Assembly: GCA_033060915.1 (NCBI GenBank)
Contig: CM065399.1
Coordinates: 14,818,501 to 14,882,500 of the forward strand
Length of the DNA stretch: 64,000 nucleotides
Direction: 5' to 3'
From: Euryodendron excelsum
Taxonomy: Eukaryota; Streptophyta; Magnoliopsida; Ericales; Pentaphylacaceae
Position 1 is the first letter of the stretch. Each line of letters starts with the position of its first letter. This document shows, piece by piece, positions 11,700-22,961 of this stretch. The position numbers and the translations under genes were made by a program. The notes under the pieces are model-generated. The model searched no databases. It saw only the letters and a program-made list of their open reading frames with translations, and was not told the origin of the DNA.

Positions 11700-12300
11700 G
11701 TTAATCGGGAAGGTTTCGGGAGAATCGGTCACACTCATGATGTTCTCCTAGTGCTTCCGATGAACTTTTATGTTTTCGAAAAGTTTGAATTATGTTGGAG
11801 GTGAGTGATATCGTCTTGGGAAGTGTGCCAAAAAGGACACTTTCGCTGAGCGTCTGTGATACGCTCCGTGGGTGTTTGAAAGTGGTTGTTTTCATTTCGT
11901 GTGATCGAGGCCTTCGAGAAGCGATCTACTTGATCGGACCATACCGATGGAAAGTACTCTAGAAATACTTTCTGGAATTTCCAATTTTACGCATTTCTCA
12001 AGTCGTTTGACGGTGCATTTTTTATTAGGGAATCGGAGAAAAAATCAACCTTGGCAGAGCGTCTGCGAAACGCTCCAGGGGTTGTTGAAAGTCATAGTTT
12101 GCATACCGTACGATGGAAGGCTTCGGGGGGCAATCTATTTGATCGAATCGTATTGATGGAAAGATCTATGGATAAGCTTTCGAGAATTTCCTGATTTACG
12201 CATTTCTCAAGTCAGTTGACGATGCGTTATAACCAGGGAATCGGGGGAAAAGACAATTCAGACGGAGCGTTTGCGAGACGCTCCAGGGAAATTTTATCGC
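11700..12300. repeat. about 208-bp tandem repeat with GAGCGT/ACGCTC hairpin
   Basis: GAGCGTCTGTGATACGCTCC starts at 11,848, GAGCGTCTGCGAAACGCTCC at 12,057 and GAGCGTTTGCGAGACGCTCC at 12,265, i.e. 208-209 bp apart. The intervening sequence also repeats (CGCATTTCTCAAGTC, GATCGAAT/GATCGGA, GAAAGATCTATGG-type words). Each unit carries an arm pair GGAGCGT/ACGCTCC around a 7-base loop, most perfect in the third copy. Confidence 0.85.
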
Positions 12301-12780
12301 GTCATGTGAGCTTAGTGTCGTAGGGTGCTCCTTGGGTTAAACAAGGACGTGTGGTGAAGCCCTTTGCTCGAAATCCCAAGGCCGATGCTGTTTCGGGGTA
12401 TTTTTGGGCTTCCAGGGGCAAAACGGTCATTTTGACAAGAGTTGGCTGGAAATGGTTAGGAATGGTCTGGTATATTGTGTTAAGCATGCAAGGCTGTTCA
12501 GGGATGGTTTTGAGATAGTCTTTTATCGTCCAGCAGGGTTTGTGCCGTGCTAAGGCGTTCAGGGGCAAAATGATCATTTTGACCAAAGTGAGCCAGAATA
12601 GGACTGGATTTGGACCAAATGGCGTGCGGGGGACGCTTGATGGTTTGACAACATCGTGGAAGAATGGGCTTATCGTTTTGAGGGATTTTGAACTTTCCCA
12701 AAACGTGCCTGAAGGCCCAAGGGGTAAGTTTAGTCATTTTTCACCGAGTCGGGCTAGCAGGCGTCGGTGTTGACCTAGGT

Positions 12781-13110
12781 GTTGGTTTCTGAGATCGCCC
12801 GGTCTCAAAAAATTACCTGTGCAGTGTTGGTCTCCAAGAATGCCCGTTCTTAGAGAGCTACCTGTAGGGGTGGTGCTGGTTCTTGAGAACGCCTGGTCCT
12901 AGAAAGCTATCTGGAAGGGTAGTGTTGGTCTCCGAGAACGCCTGGTCCCGGAGAATTACCGAATGACGGACATTCTACATTGGTGGGCTAGCAGGGGCCA
13001 GAAGTGAACCGTCTGGAATTTTTGATGAGGTGTTGGTCCCCGAGATAGCTCGATCCCGGGAAGCTACCTGGATGGCGTTGGTCTCCGGGACCGCCCGGTC
13101 TGAAAAACTG
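12781..13110. repeat. about 45-50-bp repeats of GTTGGTCTCCGAGAACGCC type
   Basis: GTTGGTTTCTGAG (12,781), GTTGGTCTCCAAG (about 12,826), GCTGGTTCTTGAG (about 12,874), GTTGGTCTCCGAG (about 12,924), GTTGGTCCCCGAG (about 13,034) and GTTGGTCTCCGGG (about 13,077). Each is followed by a self-complementary CTCCGAGAACGCC..GGTCCCGGAG stem. The array is imperfect and GC-rich. Confidence 0.8.
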
Positions 13111-13280
13111 CCTAGAATAATGGTGCTTAAGGCTCCAGCGGATCCTTGTGGACCCGAGAAGTGACCAGTTGGTTGGATTGGAGATTGAAGGCTCATCTTG
13201 AGCTTGCATGTGTTGTGATGTTGGAAACCGAATCCGGTCAAGCCGGAGATTGCCGAGCGGGCAAAAGTGGGGTGCTTACA

Positions 13281-14160
13281 TAAACCTTCTTCTCTTGGCC
13301 AATGATAATAAACCCCTCAGGTTATTTCATATACATCTCTTTATTTGGATCACCATTTAAGAAAGTTGTCCTAACATCCATTTAATGAATCTCAAGATTA
13401 TGCAACACTGCGAAAGTAATTATCCACTCCCTCGGTCTGCTTGTAGCCTTTGACTACAAGTCGAGCCTTATATTTATCAATTGATCCATCTGCTTTCATC
13501 TTTCTCTTGAAGATCCACTTGGACCCTAAAAGTTTATTACCAGGTGAAAGATCCACTAGTTCCCAAATGTGATTTTGCAAGATGGATTTAACTTCATTAT
13601 TAATAGCCTCCTTCCACAAAGGGGCTTCTAGAGAGGACATTGCTTCTTTGAAACTTTGATGTTCATTTTCTAACAAAAAAGTTAGGAACTTAAAAGCAAA
13701 AGTTTTTGTAGTTTTTCTCTTTTACTCCGTCTAGGTTGAATCTCATTTCCTTTATCTAAAGACCCAAGGTCTTGGTTCACTGCTACATCATAAGTTCTTT
13801 TAAGAGAACTAGATTCTTGTGTAGTCTTACATGAAAATTCATTCTTGAAGAATAATGCATTCCTAGACTCCATTATAGTGTTAACATGTATGTTCGAAAG
13901 TTCAGACTTCATGAACTAAGAACCGATATGCACTACTATGTTCAACATAGCCTATGAATATACAATCAACTATTTTCGGTCCTATTTTAACCTTTTTAGG
14001 CATAGGAACTGCCACATTAGGCAAACACCCCCACACTTTTTAAGAATTTATAAGAAGGTGCTCAACCTTTTCATAATTCATAGGGTGTTTTACTTAGTTT
14101 CTTGTGGGGTATTTTATTGAGAAGATAGTTGGCAGAAAGCAACGCTTCACCCCACAAATT
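13281..14160 (-). pseudogene. copia integrase C-terminus and reverse transcriptase N-terminus
   Basis: On the minus strand the linker after the integrase carries the copia-type SxIHVNTIMESRNA segment (about 13,880). The RT start follows at 13,676: SFKEAMSS..WKEAINNEV, then WELVDLSPGNKLLGSKWIFK and KARLVVKGYKQ, the conserved N-terminal RT blocks. After 13,398 the frame shifts and reads ..LEIH, stop, MDVRTTFLNGD.. and ends EKKV at the TAAAC duplication of the 4.9 kb insertion. At least two in-frame stops are visible. Confidence 0.8.
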
Positions 14161-14562
14161 TTAGGGTAGTCCAGAACTTATTAACATAGCATTCATCATC
14201 TCTTCAAGAGTATGATTTTTTCGTTCAGCAATCCCATTTTGCTGTGGAGAATAAGGTGCATTGGTTTGATGAATAATACTATGTTTAGAACAAAATTGAG
14301 CAAATGGTACTTCATATCCATTACCTCTATCACTTCTCACCACCTTAACTGTTTTGCTAAGTTGGTTCTCAACCTCATTTTTGTAGTGTATAAATATTTT
14401 TAATGCTTCATCCTTACTATTCAGCAAGTACACATGACAATAACGAGTGCAATCATCAATGAACATTATAAAGTACTTTTTACCTCCTCTAGTTTAAACA
14501 AATTCAAGTCACAAATGTCATTATGAATTAGTTCCAATGATTAAGTACTTCTTTTAATTAAT
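14161..14562 (-). pseudogene. copia integrase core
   Basis: Minus-strand reading FIDDCTRYCHVYLL (first catalytic Asp), VVRSDRGNGYE (second Asp) and SPQQNGIAERKNHTLEEMMN (Glu), the D,D-35-E triad of retroelement integrases, which join cDNA to the host chromosome. Upstream, the LIHSDICDLKF-type block is out of frame at 14,470-14,540. The canonical GGEY after the second Asp is changed to GNGY. Confidence 0.85.
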
Positions 14563-14823
14563 TTAAACGGAATTCCGGTAAATTTCACTTCTACACGTCT
14601 CAAACTTATGATTAGCATTTATCTCAAATTTAGGAAATAAATCCAAATTAATTAATCTACACAAGGTATCATAATTAATATGTCCTAATCTACTATGCCA
14701 AACATTCAAGGACTTAAGAATATAAATCGAAGATGTGTTCTTATTATTAATATTAGGAACGATAGTCATTACATTCATTTTGAAGAGCCCATAGCTCAAA
14801 TACCCTTTTTCAACATACATCTC
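14563..14823 (-). pseudogene. copia gag-pre-integrase (zinc-binding) domain
   Basis: The reading KGYLSYGLFKMNVM..NVWHSRLGHINYDTLCRLI..CRSE carries the His-His of the HHCC zinc site (WHSRLGH) and one Cys of the pair. The frame runs straight out of the gypsy left LTR, which cuts off its N-terminal link to the protease now at 27,734. Confidence 0.8.
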
Positions 14824-16317
14824 TGGTACGCCTCCAGATGTGCTTCACAACCGGAGTCACTCCGCAAGAATACGGAGGTCGCGATGTAGTAAAACCGGAG
14901 AATCCGGTATCGTTCTCTCCTAAGAGAATTCTGCAAATATAGTAACAAAACTCCACTAGCAGGGGCACTTATCTTAATGGATTGCAAAGGAAAATTCTTT
15001 TCTTTTTCAAACATAAAAAAGACCGAAAATTTGTTAGTTTCGAGATGATGGTTGTTCAATGGTTAGTGTAATAACTTAATAATTGATGAAGGCAATAAAA
15101 TCTAGTTTTATGCAATTAGGAAAAAGCTTAGATATGGTTGTTTCAATCCACCAATTCACAACAAGGGTTTCCAATGAGCGGTTTATAACTCAAATCAAGA
15201 ATTGCACCTTGGATTCTTGATCCGGAAAATGTTGACTATAAAAATGTGGGTTTATGTTTGATTGAGCATAAAGATGAAATCTATGACTAGCACCCTAGAA
15301 TCAAACCTTAGACATGTGCAATACCTATACCAAATATTGATTTGTGCATAGATATTGCCAATAGGGGTTATGAATCTAAGTTTTTCTAATGAATCTCATG
15401 CTAAATCAAATGGAACCATAGAAGTCTAAGAATATGGCTTTAAAGTTCATACATCTCATTTTCAACCCTTGAAGATCTTTGGTGGATCTTCACAACCATA
15501 TCCAAGGAATGTTTAGCTACTTAAATCCATGTTTTACTACTCGGACCGTCTCGAGGAATAAACTGGCGAGAGAGGGATTGAATTGGAAAAGAGCATAAAT
15601 GAAGATAAAGCCATCATTAAACTATGTAGAACTAGTGTTTGGTTGCTAAAAAAATGAAAGAAAATGGCAAGAAAATAGAGAAACAAAACATTCACTTCAT
15701 AAATGAGCATTCATTTACAATGATCCAAGAGTAATAAATGATAATATGAAAAAGCTTTAAAGTAAATTTAACTAAAACCTTACAAAATATCAAAAGTTCC
15801 CCTTTAGAAGCTCCTCCTATTGTCCAGATTTGTAGATTCCCGAACAAAAAACCTTTGTCCCCGTATGTACAGCTTTTATACTCTGCAGAAAAATAGACTC
15901 TGCATAGACCAATCGATCGGTGTGACAGCCGATCGAACAGTCATGGCGATCGAACGCCTGATTGAACGCAAAACCAACTTTTCTGAAGTTTGCATTTGTT
16001 TCGTCTGTTGAGGGAGTTCCGACATCACCGATCGAACGGCCGATCGATCGGAAAAGAGCCCTCTCTGAAGTTTGCTGCTGAAGGTCGAACAAAGATCTCC
16101 AATCGATCGGTGCGCCGGGCGATTGATCGGTATGTTGGCCTGATCGAACGGCCATCCTAATTTTTGCCCGTTTGCCTCATCTTAAGCTCCGATTCCTGTA
16201 AAAAGTGCACAAAAGGGTTTTAATGCATTTTAGGAGTTAAAATACTAAATTAACACTGAAATCCAACTAATCAACCACCAATTTAGGCCTGGAGATTACT
16301 ATTTCTAAGACTAATCA
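14824..16317 (-). repeat. gypsy 3' LTR
   Basis: 1,494 bp, TGGTACGCC..CTAATCA in plus reading, i.e. TG..CA. It matches 26,341-27,733 except for a stretch around 15,370-15,600 that is longer and different here. It contains GATCGA-rich repeats at about 15,909-16,145. Confidence 0.9.
15909..16145. repeat. GATCGA/GATCGAACGG-rich tract in LTR
   Basis: Many overlapping copies of CGATCGATCGG, GATCGAACGG and CCGATCGAACAG. The core GATCGATC is self-complementary, so the tract can fold in many ways. The same words occur in the other LTR (27,282-27,560) and in the interior at 19,483-19,700. Confidence 0.85.
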
Positions 16318-17961
16318 ACACTCTCCAACTAAGCCTTTGATAGTCCCTATCAAAGTATGAGAAGAAAAACAAAAATATACACAACATGTATTAACCTTAT
16401 TCAAGTCAAATCTCCATCCACCTAGGTTGTGAACCATTGCAAGGCAAAGGCATAAAGCATGGAAGAAATAAAACATATTGACGCGTACTACCAATGACAT
16501 ATGACCCTAATGGCTCATAACTCGTGCAATTATGTCCTTGATGTTTCGATCCAAGTCTCACAAAGCAAACACTCAACTTTGAACATGAATACTCATGGTC
16601 CCTCAATGGAAAGCTTTTTTAACAAGTAAATGTATAAATCATGCAAGTAGAGCAATTCCGAAACCAAAAACGAATAAATTGTAAATGTATCGACTTGGCA
16701 TAGTTTCATGAAGGAATATTCACAACTTAAGCATAATCTAGAAAATTGACATTAATGCCTTATACACAATTGAATTAAAGTTTCATGTATCTTCGGATAT
16801 CGAGGCCATAAGGGTGATGAATGAAAGAAGAGCCATGTAAGAGAATAGAAAGTGGTAATATGTTTCAACATATGCATGCACATTACACATGATGATCAAT
16901 GACATTCACATCCGCACTTTCAATCTTTTGAATCACTTTTGAAATTTTTCGTCTTCCTTCACCTCACTTCTTTTGTATTTGAATTTTTTTTTTTTTTTTG
17001 GATACACCTTTTCATCCCTTTCTCTATATTTTTATTTTTTTTCTCTTTTTTTTTCTTCTTTTTTTTTTTCAGCTCCATACACTTCCAACTTTACAAATGT
17101 AAGAGTAATGCATCAATTGGCATTGACAACTTTTAAGCCTATGCACATGCATATGAATATTAAGAAGACGGGGAAAAAAAAACACATGAAATGACCTAAT
17201 GAAATGAAATGGCCTATGTGTTTAGAATCCGAAGATTACAACAATTCAAAACTTCAAAAGTGTATAAGGGGTTAATAAATCTATCTAACACTCGAACATA
17301 TAAACCAAAATCAAATATAATGAAGCTATTCAATAAATGAGGATCAACAAAAATAATCTTGAATAAAGGTGATTCACTCTTTAAAGGCGATAAATAGGCT
17401 CTAAAGCTCACACGGTAAAAATCTCCACCTTATAAGGACGTGCATGCATAAGAATGAAACATAAGACATCACATAACATCTTAGTGCACAACAATGTGAA
17501 TTGTCTCTTATAATGATTTTATGCCAAAAACTTGCAATGAATCATAATCTCTAAGGTGGGTTAATCATCTACTCAAATTTAATTAAAAACATGGTATGGT
17601 ACTTGTCTGAAACAACCTTGACACCTCCATCACAAAAATTCAAAAAGAAATGATATCAACAATTAAGGACATAGCTAAGGTGTCAAGTTATAGAAAAGAG
17701 CGATACTGATACCATACAATACCCATTACCTCGGTCGGAACAATACAAGCGATATGGATATCAATCAAAAAGTATACCTGTAACTGAAATGCCAAAATAT
17801 ACTCGAGATAGACAAAAAAATACAATAAATGTATACAAAAAGGGGTATGCCAAAATAGGAAAGATCACTATACAAACAGCTCAAAAATAAATATATCCAC
17901 TATAATAAAAAAGATTTAGATACATCATATGAAATGACATACTATGAAGTGCACAATGCAT
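16318..17961 (-). other. gypsy 3' untranslated region
   Basis: Non-coding on the minus strand between the downstream ORF and the 3' LTR. A purine-rich GTTGGAGAGTGT lies directly against the LTR and may be the polypurine tract. A T-rich tract at about 16,986-17,070 creates open frames of mostly Phe and Ser, which I do not regard as genes. Confidence 0.6.
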
Positions 17962-19247
17962 CTAATCTAACTGGAGATCAGAAAAGAAGTCCCTATCATC
18001 ATTCGGAGGAGGCTGTCCAAGGTGCTGGATAATCTCCTAGAGTCGAGTGGACTGTGTTTGCTGCTGCTGCTGAATGTCAATTAGCTGACCCTGAAGTGTA
18101 GCAATGGCAGTGTCCTGGAGATCTAATCTAGCCACAATGTCGGCCTACCACTGCTGGCGCTCTGCCTGTTGAGTGGTCAGCTGCTCCTGGATGGCTGCCA
18201 AAGTCTGAAGTATCGTCTCCTAAGCTGGCTCCTCCTGATCTTGAGCTTGGGGCTGTGCTGGCTGCTTTGTTTGATCCTGCCGCTGCTCCCATAACTGGGT
18301 CTCAGCCTGTGTCTGAGAAGGCGGCTGCTGAGAAGATGAGTGAGCTGAACTAGCTGCCCCCCCCCCCTCTTCGCCAACTGCCCTGCTGCCCTCTTCTCTA
18401 TATTCCAGTCTATGTCAGTCGAGGAGGATAGCATGACAACATCTGCAACGCTAACCCCAACCGCCCTAATCCTCGTTGTCAGAAAGCAACCAAAAGGGAT
18501 GCTAGACTAGGGAGTAGCAACCTGGGTCTGGGCCCACAATGCCATATACATGAAGTGGGGCAAGTCAATAGTCCTGCCCGTCCCAATAACCCATATCAAC
18601 TGCCCCCGCATCCTACTATACTCCACCGTCCTCCCTAGTGGAAAGATCGAATAACATGTCCATAGGAAAAGCTGGTGGTATCTAGGGGCAAGCTGCCTAA
18701 TCCTGATCTGGGAAGCAGTCCAGGACTCTCCCGGTGCTAGAATCTCGGCGCACATCTCCTCATGAGATGGCAGGTGGTCCTCGTCATAAGAGAACTGAGG
18801 GTTAGCAACCCTCGGTAAACCAAACTGCTCGATAAAGGAATCCAGGATGATAACAACATCCTGACCCCAAACCCAAGAGCGAATAATATGTCTGTCGCCA
18901 CCAATGGGGTCCGATGAAATGTTAGCCATGAATTCTGCCACAGGGGTGGCTAAGTACTGGCCTCTAAAGGAAGCTAACCCTAACCACTGGCGATCGGTCA
19001 ATGGCTTGAGCCAACCATATGGCTCTCCATCGAACTGACTCACGGTTCAACGCCTCTCCACTACCACCTTACGGGCGCTCCACACTCGTCCGAACTCTCG
19101 CTCCTAATCTCACCCCCGAAAATGAGTAGTATCATATTCTCCCTCTCTCTCCTTCCTAGCTAGCTCTCGCTGGAGCTGCTGAAACTGAGCCCGAGTCTGA
19201 GAAGCCTCCGCCCCAACTATACCCTCAGTACTCCTAGTCTCAACCAT
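17962..19247 (-). pseudogene. Athila-type downstream ORF (putative plant transposon protein domain, Gln-rich tail)
   Basis: The reading starts at ATG 19,247 (MVETRSTEGIVGAEASQ), with stops TGA, TAG and TGA before 19,043. It continues with LTDRQWLGLASFRGQ, then RSWVWGQDVV, LPRVANPQFS, APRYHQLFLWTCY and LPHFMYMALW, which I recognise as the plant-specific domain found next to Athila gag-pol. At an 11-C run (18,357-18,367) the frame must shift to continue into a Gln-rich, probably coiled tail (LQGQLIDIQQQQQQTQ), ending TAG at 17,962. The position after integrase is where some Athila elements carry an env-like gene, but no signal peptide or membrane helix is visible. Function unknown. Confidence 0.65.
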
Positions 19248-19482
19248 CGACCTCTAACTAAGCTAAGTACAGCTGGAAATGAAAGAATGGACAAAGATCG
19301 ACGGAAGGAATACCTCTCGAAGCGCAGAAAACCGTGAAAAGACGAAACAAAGTCCACCAAAGTGAGCTGGCAGGGCTTCGCTGCTCCGATATATGAAAAG
19401 ACTCTTAAAACTCTCAACTTCTCACAAGCGAATGTGAATGAACAGTAAACATTTGGAATTATATAGGCAGCTCTCATTTCCG

Positions 19483-19700
19483 ATCGATCGACTCTTAAAC
19501 CGAACGATTGCCTTACGGACCGATCAAAATGGAGTGCCAGTGATCGAACGGCCGATCGATCGATAGCGCTTCCTTTCAATCGGTGCGGTAATAAATGCCA
19601 TGCCCGATCGATCACTACTACTTCACTGTTCAATCGGTCAATCGATCGCAAAACATGCGATCGATCGGCCGATCGATCAGTTTGGCACATCGATTGATCG
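19483..19700. repeat. GATCGA-rich tract, internal copy
   Basis: Repeated CCGATCGATCG, GATCGAACGG and GATCGATCGC words, as in both LTRs of the same element, but here inside the internal region between integrase and the downstream ORF. Confidence 0.85.
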
Positions 19701-19767
19701 CAAAAACTGCCTCTTTGAAGTTCTACAGAAATTCTTAGGATTTTCCACAGCAACATACAAATGGTGT

Positions 19768-19792
19768 CCCCCCCCCCCCCCCCAAAAAAAAA
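19768..19792. repeat. C16-A9 homopolymer tract
   Basis: A run of 16 C followed by 9 A, in non-coding sequence just downstream (element sense) of integrase. Confidence 0.9.
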
Positions 19793-19973
19793 CTAGAATC
19801 ATGCCATGACCTCAAGGCATGAGGAAAATGGACGAGAAAAAGAACAACGGGGTGGGCGGGACTCTCGGGAATACGAATGTACACAACTAACTACCAAAAA
19901 GATAAGAAAAAGAAACCTATAAAAAGGAAAACAAAAGAACTACTCCTAAACTATAAAACATGACAGGCTAATG

Positions 19974-21388
19974 TCACTCAAAGGACGGTGGATCAATGAG
20001 ATCCACACAATCCAACTCCCCTTGGAACGACTCAAAATATGGCTTTAGCAGCTGACCATTCACCTTAAATGCCGAGCCATTCGTGAGATTTTGCACCTCG
20101 ATGGCCCCATAAGGAAAAACTTCTTTCACAAGGTATGGCTCGGCCCACTTACTCTGCAATTTGCCCAAAAATAAATGCAAGCGTGAATCATACAATAACA
20201 CTTTTTGGCCAACTTTGAAAGTTTTCCGAATAATATGTTGGTCATAAAAGTGTTTCATCTGGGCCTTAGCAATTTTTGCATTTTCAAAGGCATCATTGCG
20301 GAGTTCATCTAAACTCATTGAGTTGGAGTTTGCGGTGGTTACCCGCAACATCAATATCCTCATTACATTGACGAATTGCCCAATATGCTTTATGCTCAAT
20401 TTCGACGGGAAGATGACAGGCCTTCCCGTACACAAGTCTATAGGGTGATGCACCAAGAATGGTTTTATAACCCGTGCAGTATGCCCACAACCCATCGGTC
20501 AATCTAAAAGACCAATCTTTCCTATTTGGATTGACGGTTTTCTCAAGAATCTGCTTGATTTCCCGATTGGCCAACTCTACTTGCCCTTGCATTTGAGGAT
20601 GGTATGGTAATCCAACCTTATGGACCACTCTATACTTACGCATTAAAGAAGTAAAGGGCTTGTTACAAAAATGCGAACCGCCATCACTTATTATGGCTCG
20701 AGGCATGCCATACCTACAGAATATGTTCTCTTTCAAAAATCTCAAGACCACTTGGTGGTCATTGCTTTGGGTGGCAATTGCTTCCACCCACTTTGAGACA
20801 TAATCTACCGCAACAAGAATGAACAGGTACCCCCCACGAGTTAGGAAACGGTCCCATGAAATCAATCCCCCAACAATCAAATATTTTCAAAATAGTGATG
20901 GGGTGAAGAGGCATCATGTGCCTCTTAGAAAGTGTTCCTAACCATTGGTACCTATCGTAAGTAAGATAAAAAGTATGTACATCCTTGAACATGGTGGGCC
21001 AGTAAAGCCCACATTGTAAAATTTTGGCTGTGGTTTTCTTTGAGGAGAAGTGTCCTCCACAAGCATGAGAGTGACAAAACTCTATTACTTGTTAAAATTC
21101 ATGATTCGGGACACATCAGCGAATGATTTGGCTCGGAAAATACTTAAACAAGTGAGGATCATCCCACGAAAAATAGCACACATTCCGGAAGAATTTCTGC
21201 TTGTCAATGGATGACCATGTGGAAGGAACCTCACCGGTGACAAGGTAGTTTGCAATGTCCGCAAACCAAAGGGTTGAAACTTGCTCAACGGCACTCACAT
21301 GCATGAGATACTCATCTAGGAAGTGCTCCTTGATAGGGGTTGGGTCCATGGCTTGCCCATTTAAGGGAAGCCGAGACAAGGTCCGCAA
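19974..21388 (-). pseudogene. gypsy integrase
   Basis: Minus strand. The N-terminal zinc domain has CHSHACGGHF, but the Cys pair is lost: the reading at about 20,941-20,968 is FYLTYDRYQWLG, where related elements have Cys at the Tyr positions. The core has [11 protein letters not shown] (Asp), [10 protein letters not shown] (Asp) and [15 protein letters not shown] (Glu), the D,D,E triad. The C-terminal part has [13 protein letters not shown], then, after a frameshift near 20,400, KAQMKHFYDQHI, VLLYDSRLHLFLGKL and a GAIEVQNLTNG segment typical of plant gypsy integrases. Several frameshifts and the missing zinc ligands make it inactive. Confidence 0.88.
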
Positions 21389-22877
21389 CTACATTTTCAA
21401 CCCCTTTTTTATCACGCATTTCAATATAGAATTCTTGGAGCAAAAGTATCCATCGAATGAGGCGCGGTTTTACATTGGGTTTTGTGAGGAGATACTTTAG
21501 GGTCGCATGGTCGGTGTAGATGATGACCAATGACCCAATCAAGTAAGACCTAAATTTGTCTAGTGCAAAAACCACCGCAAGGAGTTCCTTCTTGGTTGTG
21601 GTATAGTTGATTTGAGCTTCATTGAGAGTTCTAGAGGCATAATAAATGACATATGGCTTCTTATCAACTCTTTTTCCTGGGATAGCCCCCACCGCATAGT
21701 CGCTAGCATCACACATTAGCTCAAATGGAAGAGACCAATTATGTGCTCGAATGATTGGGGCTGAGGTCAAAAGTCCCTTCAACTTGTCAAAAGCTTGTTG
21801 ACAAGAAGATGTCCACTCAAAGGGAACATCTTGGGATAAGAGATGACACATGGGCCTAGAGATTGCACTAAAGCCCTCAATGAAACGCCGATAGAAACTG
21901 GCATGCCCCAGAAATGATCTAACCTCCTTCACACACGTCGGGGCGGGCAATTTTTGAATGAGTTCAATTTTTGCTTTATCTACTTCAAGCCCTTTGGCCG
22001 ACACAATATGGCCCAAAACTATATCACTAGTAACCATAAAATGACATTTCTCCCAATTGAGCACAAGGTTACTCTCCTCACATCTCATCAAAACTTTTCC
22101 TAAATTAACAAGACAACCTTCATAAGTATCCCCATTAAAGGAAAAATCATCCAGGAAGACTTCAACAATTTGCTCAACTATGTCGCTAAACATGCTCATC
22201 ATGCACATTTGAAATGTTGCCGGTGCATTACATAGCCCAAAGGCCATACGTTTATAAGCATATGTGCCAAAGGGACAAGTGAATGTTGTCTTGGCTTGAT
22301 CCTCAAAGGCTACATCAATTTGATTGTACCCCGAATATCCATCTAAGAAACAATAAAAAGCCTTACAAGACACCCGTTCTAGGACTTGATCAAGGAAGGG
22401 TAAAGGGAAATGGTCCTTTTAGGTCACATTATTGAGGCGGCGATAATCAATGCACATTCGCCACCCGGTTTGCACACGGATTGGCACTAACTCATTGTTA
22501 TCATTCCTTATTACCGTGACACCCGATTTCTTAGGCACCACTTGGGTCGGTCTCACCCATTTCGAATCGGAGATGGGGTAAATGATACCCGCATCTAGCA
22601 ATTTTAAAACCTCACCTTTAACCACTTTCTTCATATTTGGATTCAATCGCCTTTGCATTTGGCGAACGGATTTAGCCTCCTCTTCTAAGAAAATGCGGTG
22701 AGTGCACACGAGAGGACTAATCCCATGAAAGTCGGCAATGGTCCATCCTAGGGCTTTTCTATATTTCCTAAGCAATGTTATCAACCCTTCCTCTTGGCTC
22801 CCTAATAAGCTAGAGGAAATCACAACTGGGTAAGACTCCCAATCCCCTAAAAATGTATACTTTAAATTGGAAGGCAA
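21312..22877 (-). pseudogene. gypsy reverse transcriptase and RNase H
   Basis: Minus strand. RT begins near 22,700 with EVLKLLDAGIIYPISDSKWV and WRMCIDYRRLNNVT, then an in-frame TAA at about 22,417. It continues [17 protein letters not shown], [11 protein letters not shown] and the catalytic VFLDDFS box at 22,143-22,157. RNase H follows at about 21,715 with [37 protein letters not shown] and ENVVADLVS (normally ADxLSR). The linker to integrase is at 21,116-21,388. It would copy element RNA and degrade the template strand. One stop and an odd GAIPG in place of the usual GAVLGQ are the visible lesions in this otherwise long frame. Confidence 0.9.
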
Positions 22878-22961
22878 AGGCTTCCTCTCGGGAATGGGAG
22901 GCTTCTCCTCCGAAGGAATTGGTTTCTCGGCACTAGGGTGGAGGGGTTCAAAAGAAGTGGT

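Larger units (their letters stand above)
8346..13280. mobile_element. repeat-rich 4.9 kb insertion, probably a giant solo LTR (Tat/Ogre-like)
   Basis: The insertion lies between copia codons for EKKV and YKLVKSL and is flanked by a perfect 5-bp duplication TAAAC (8,341-8,345 and 13,281-13,285). The ends are TATCGCGCCCCGG at the left (TG with one G-to-A change) and GGGGTGCTTACA at the right, as for a TG..CA LTR. No gag, pol or internal second LTR was found, so a solo LTR is the simplest reading. Plant Tat/Ogre elements are known for LTRs of several kb, and the GGAGTCACCACCTAA word near 8,490 recalls such LTRs. It could instead be a non-autonomous element with very short internal region. Strand is unknown. 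Confidence 0.65.

Noticed and set aside
9871..13110. CRISPR-like array of repeats
   Set aside because: Repeats are contiguous or long and degenerate, without unique spacers of constant length, in a plant genome.
15817..16155. Frames rich in DRSIGRS-type repeats in the LTR (also at 19,217-19,756)
   Set aside because: Translations of the GATCGA-rich repeat. There are no start context or family features, and LTRs are non-coding.
16939..17194. Small Phe-rich proteins
   Set aside because: Products of T-runs in the 3' untranslated part of the gypsy element.
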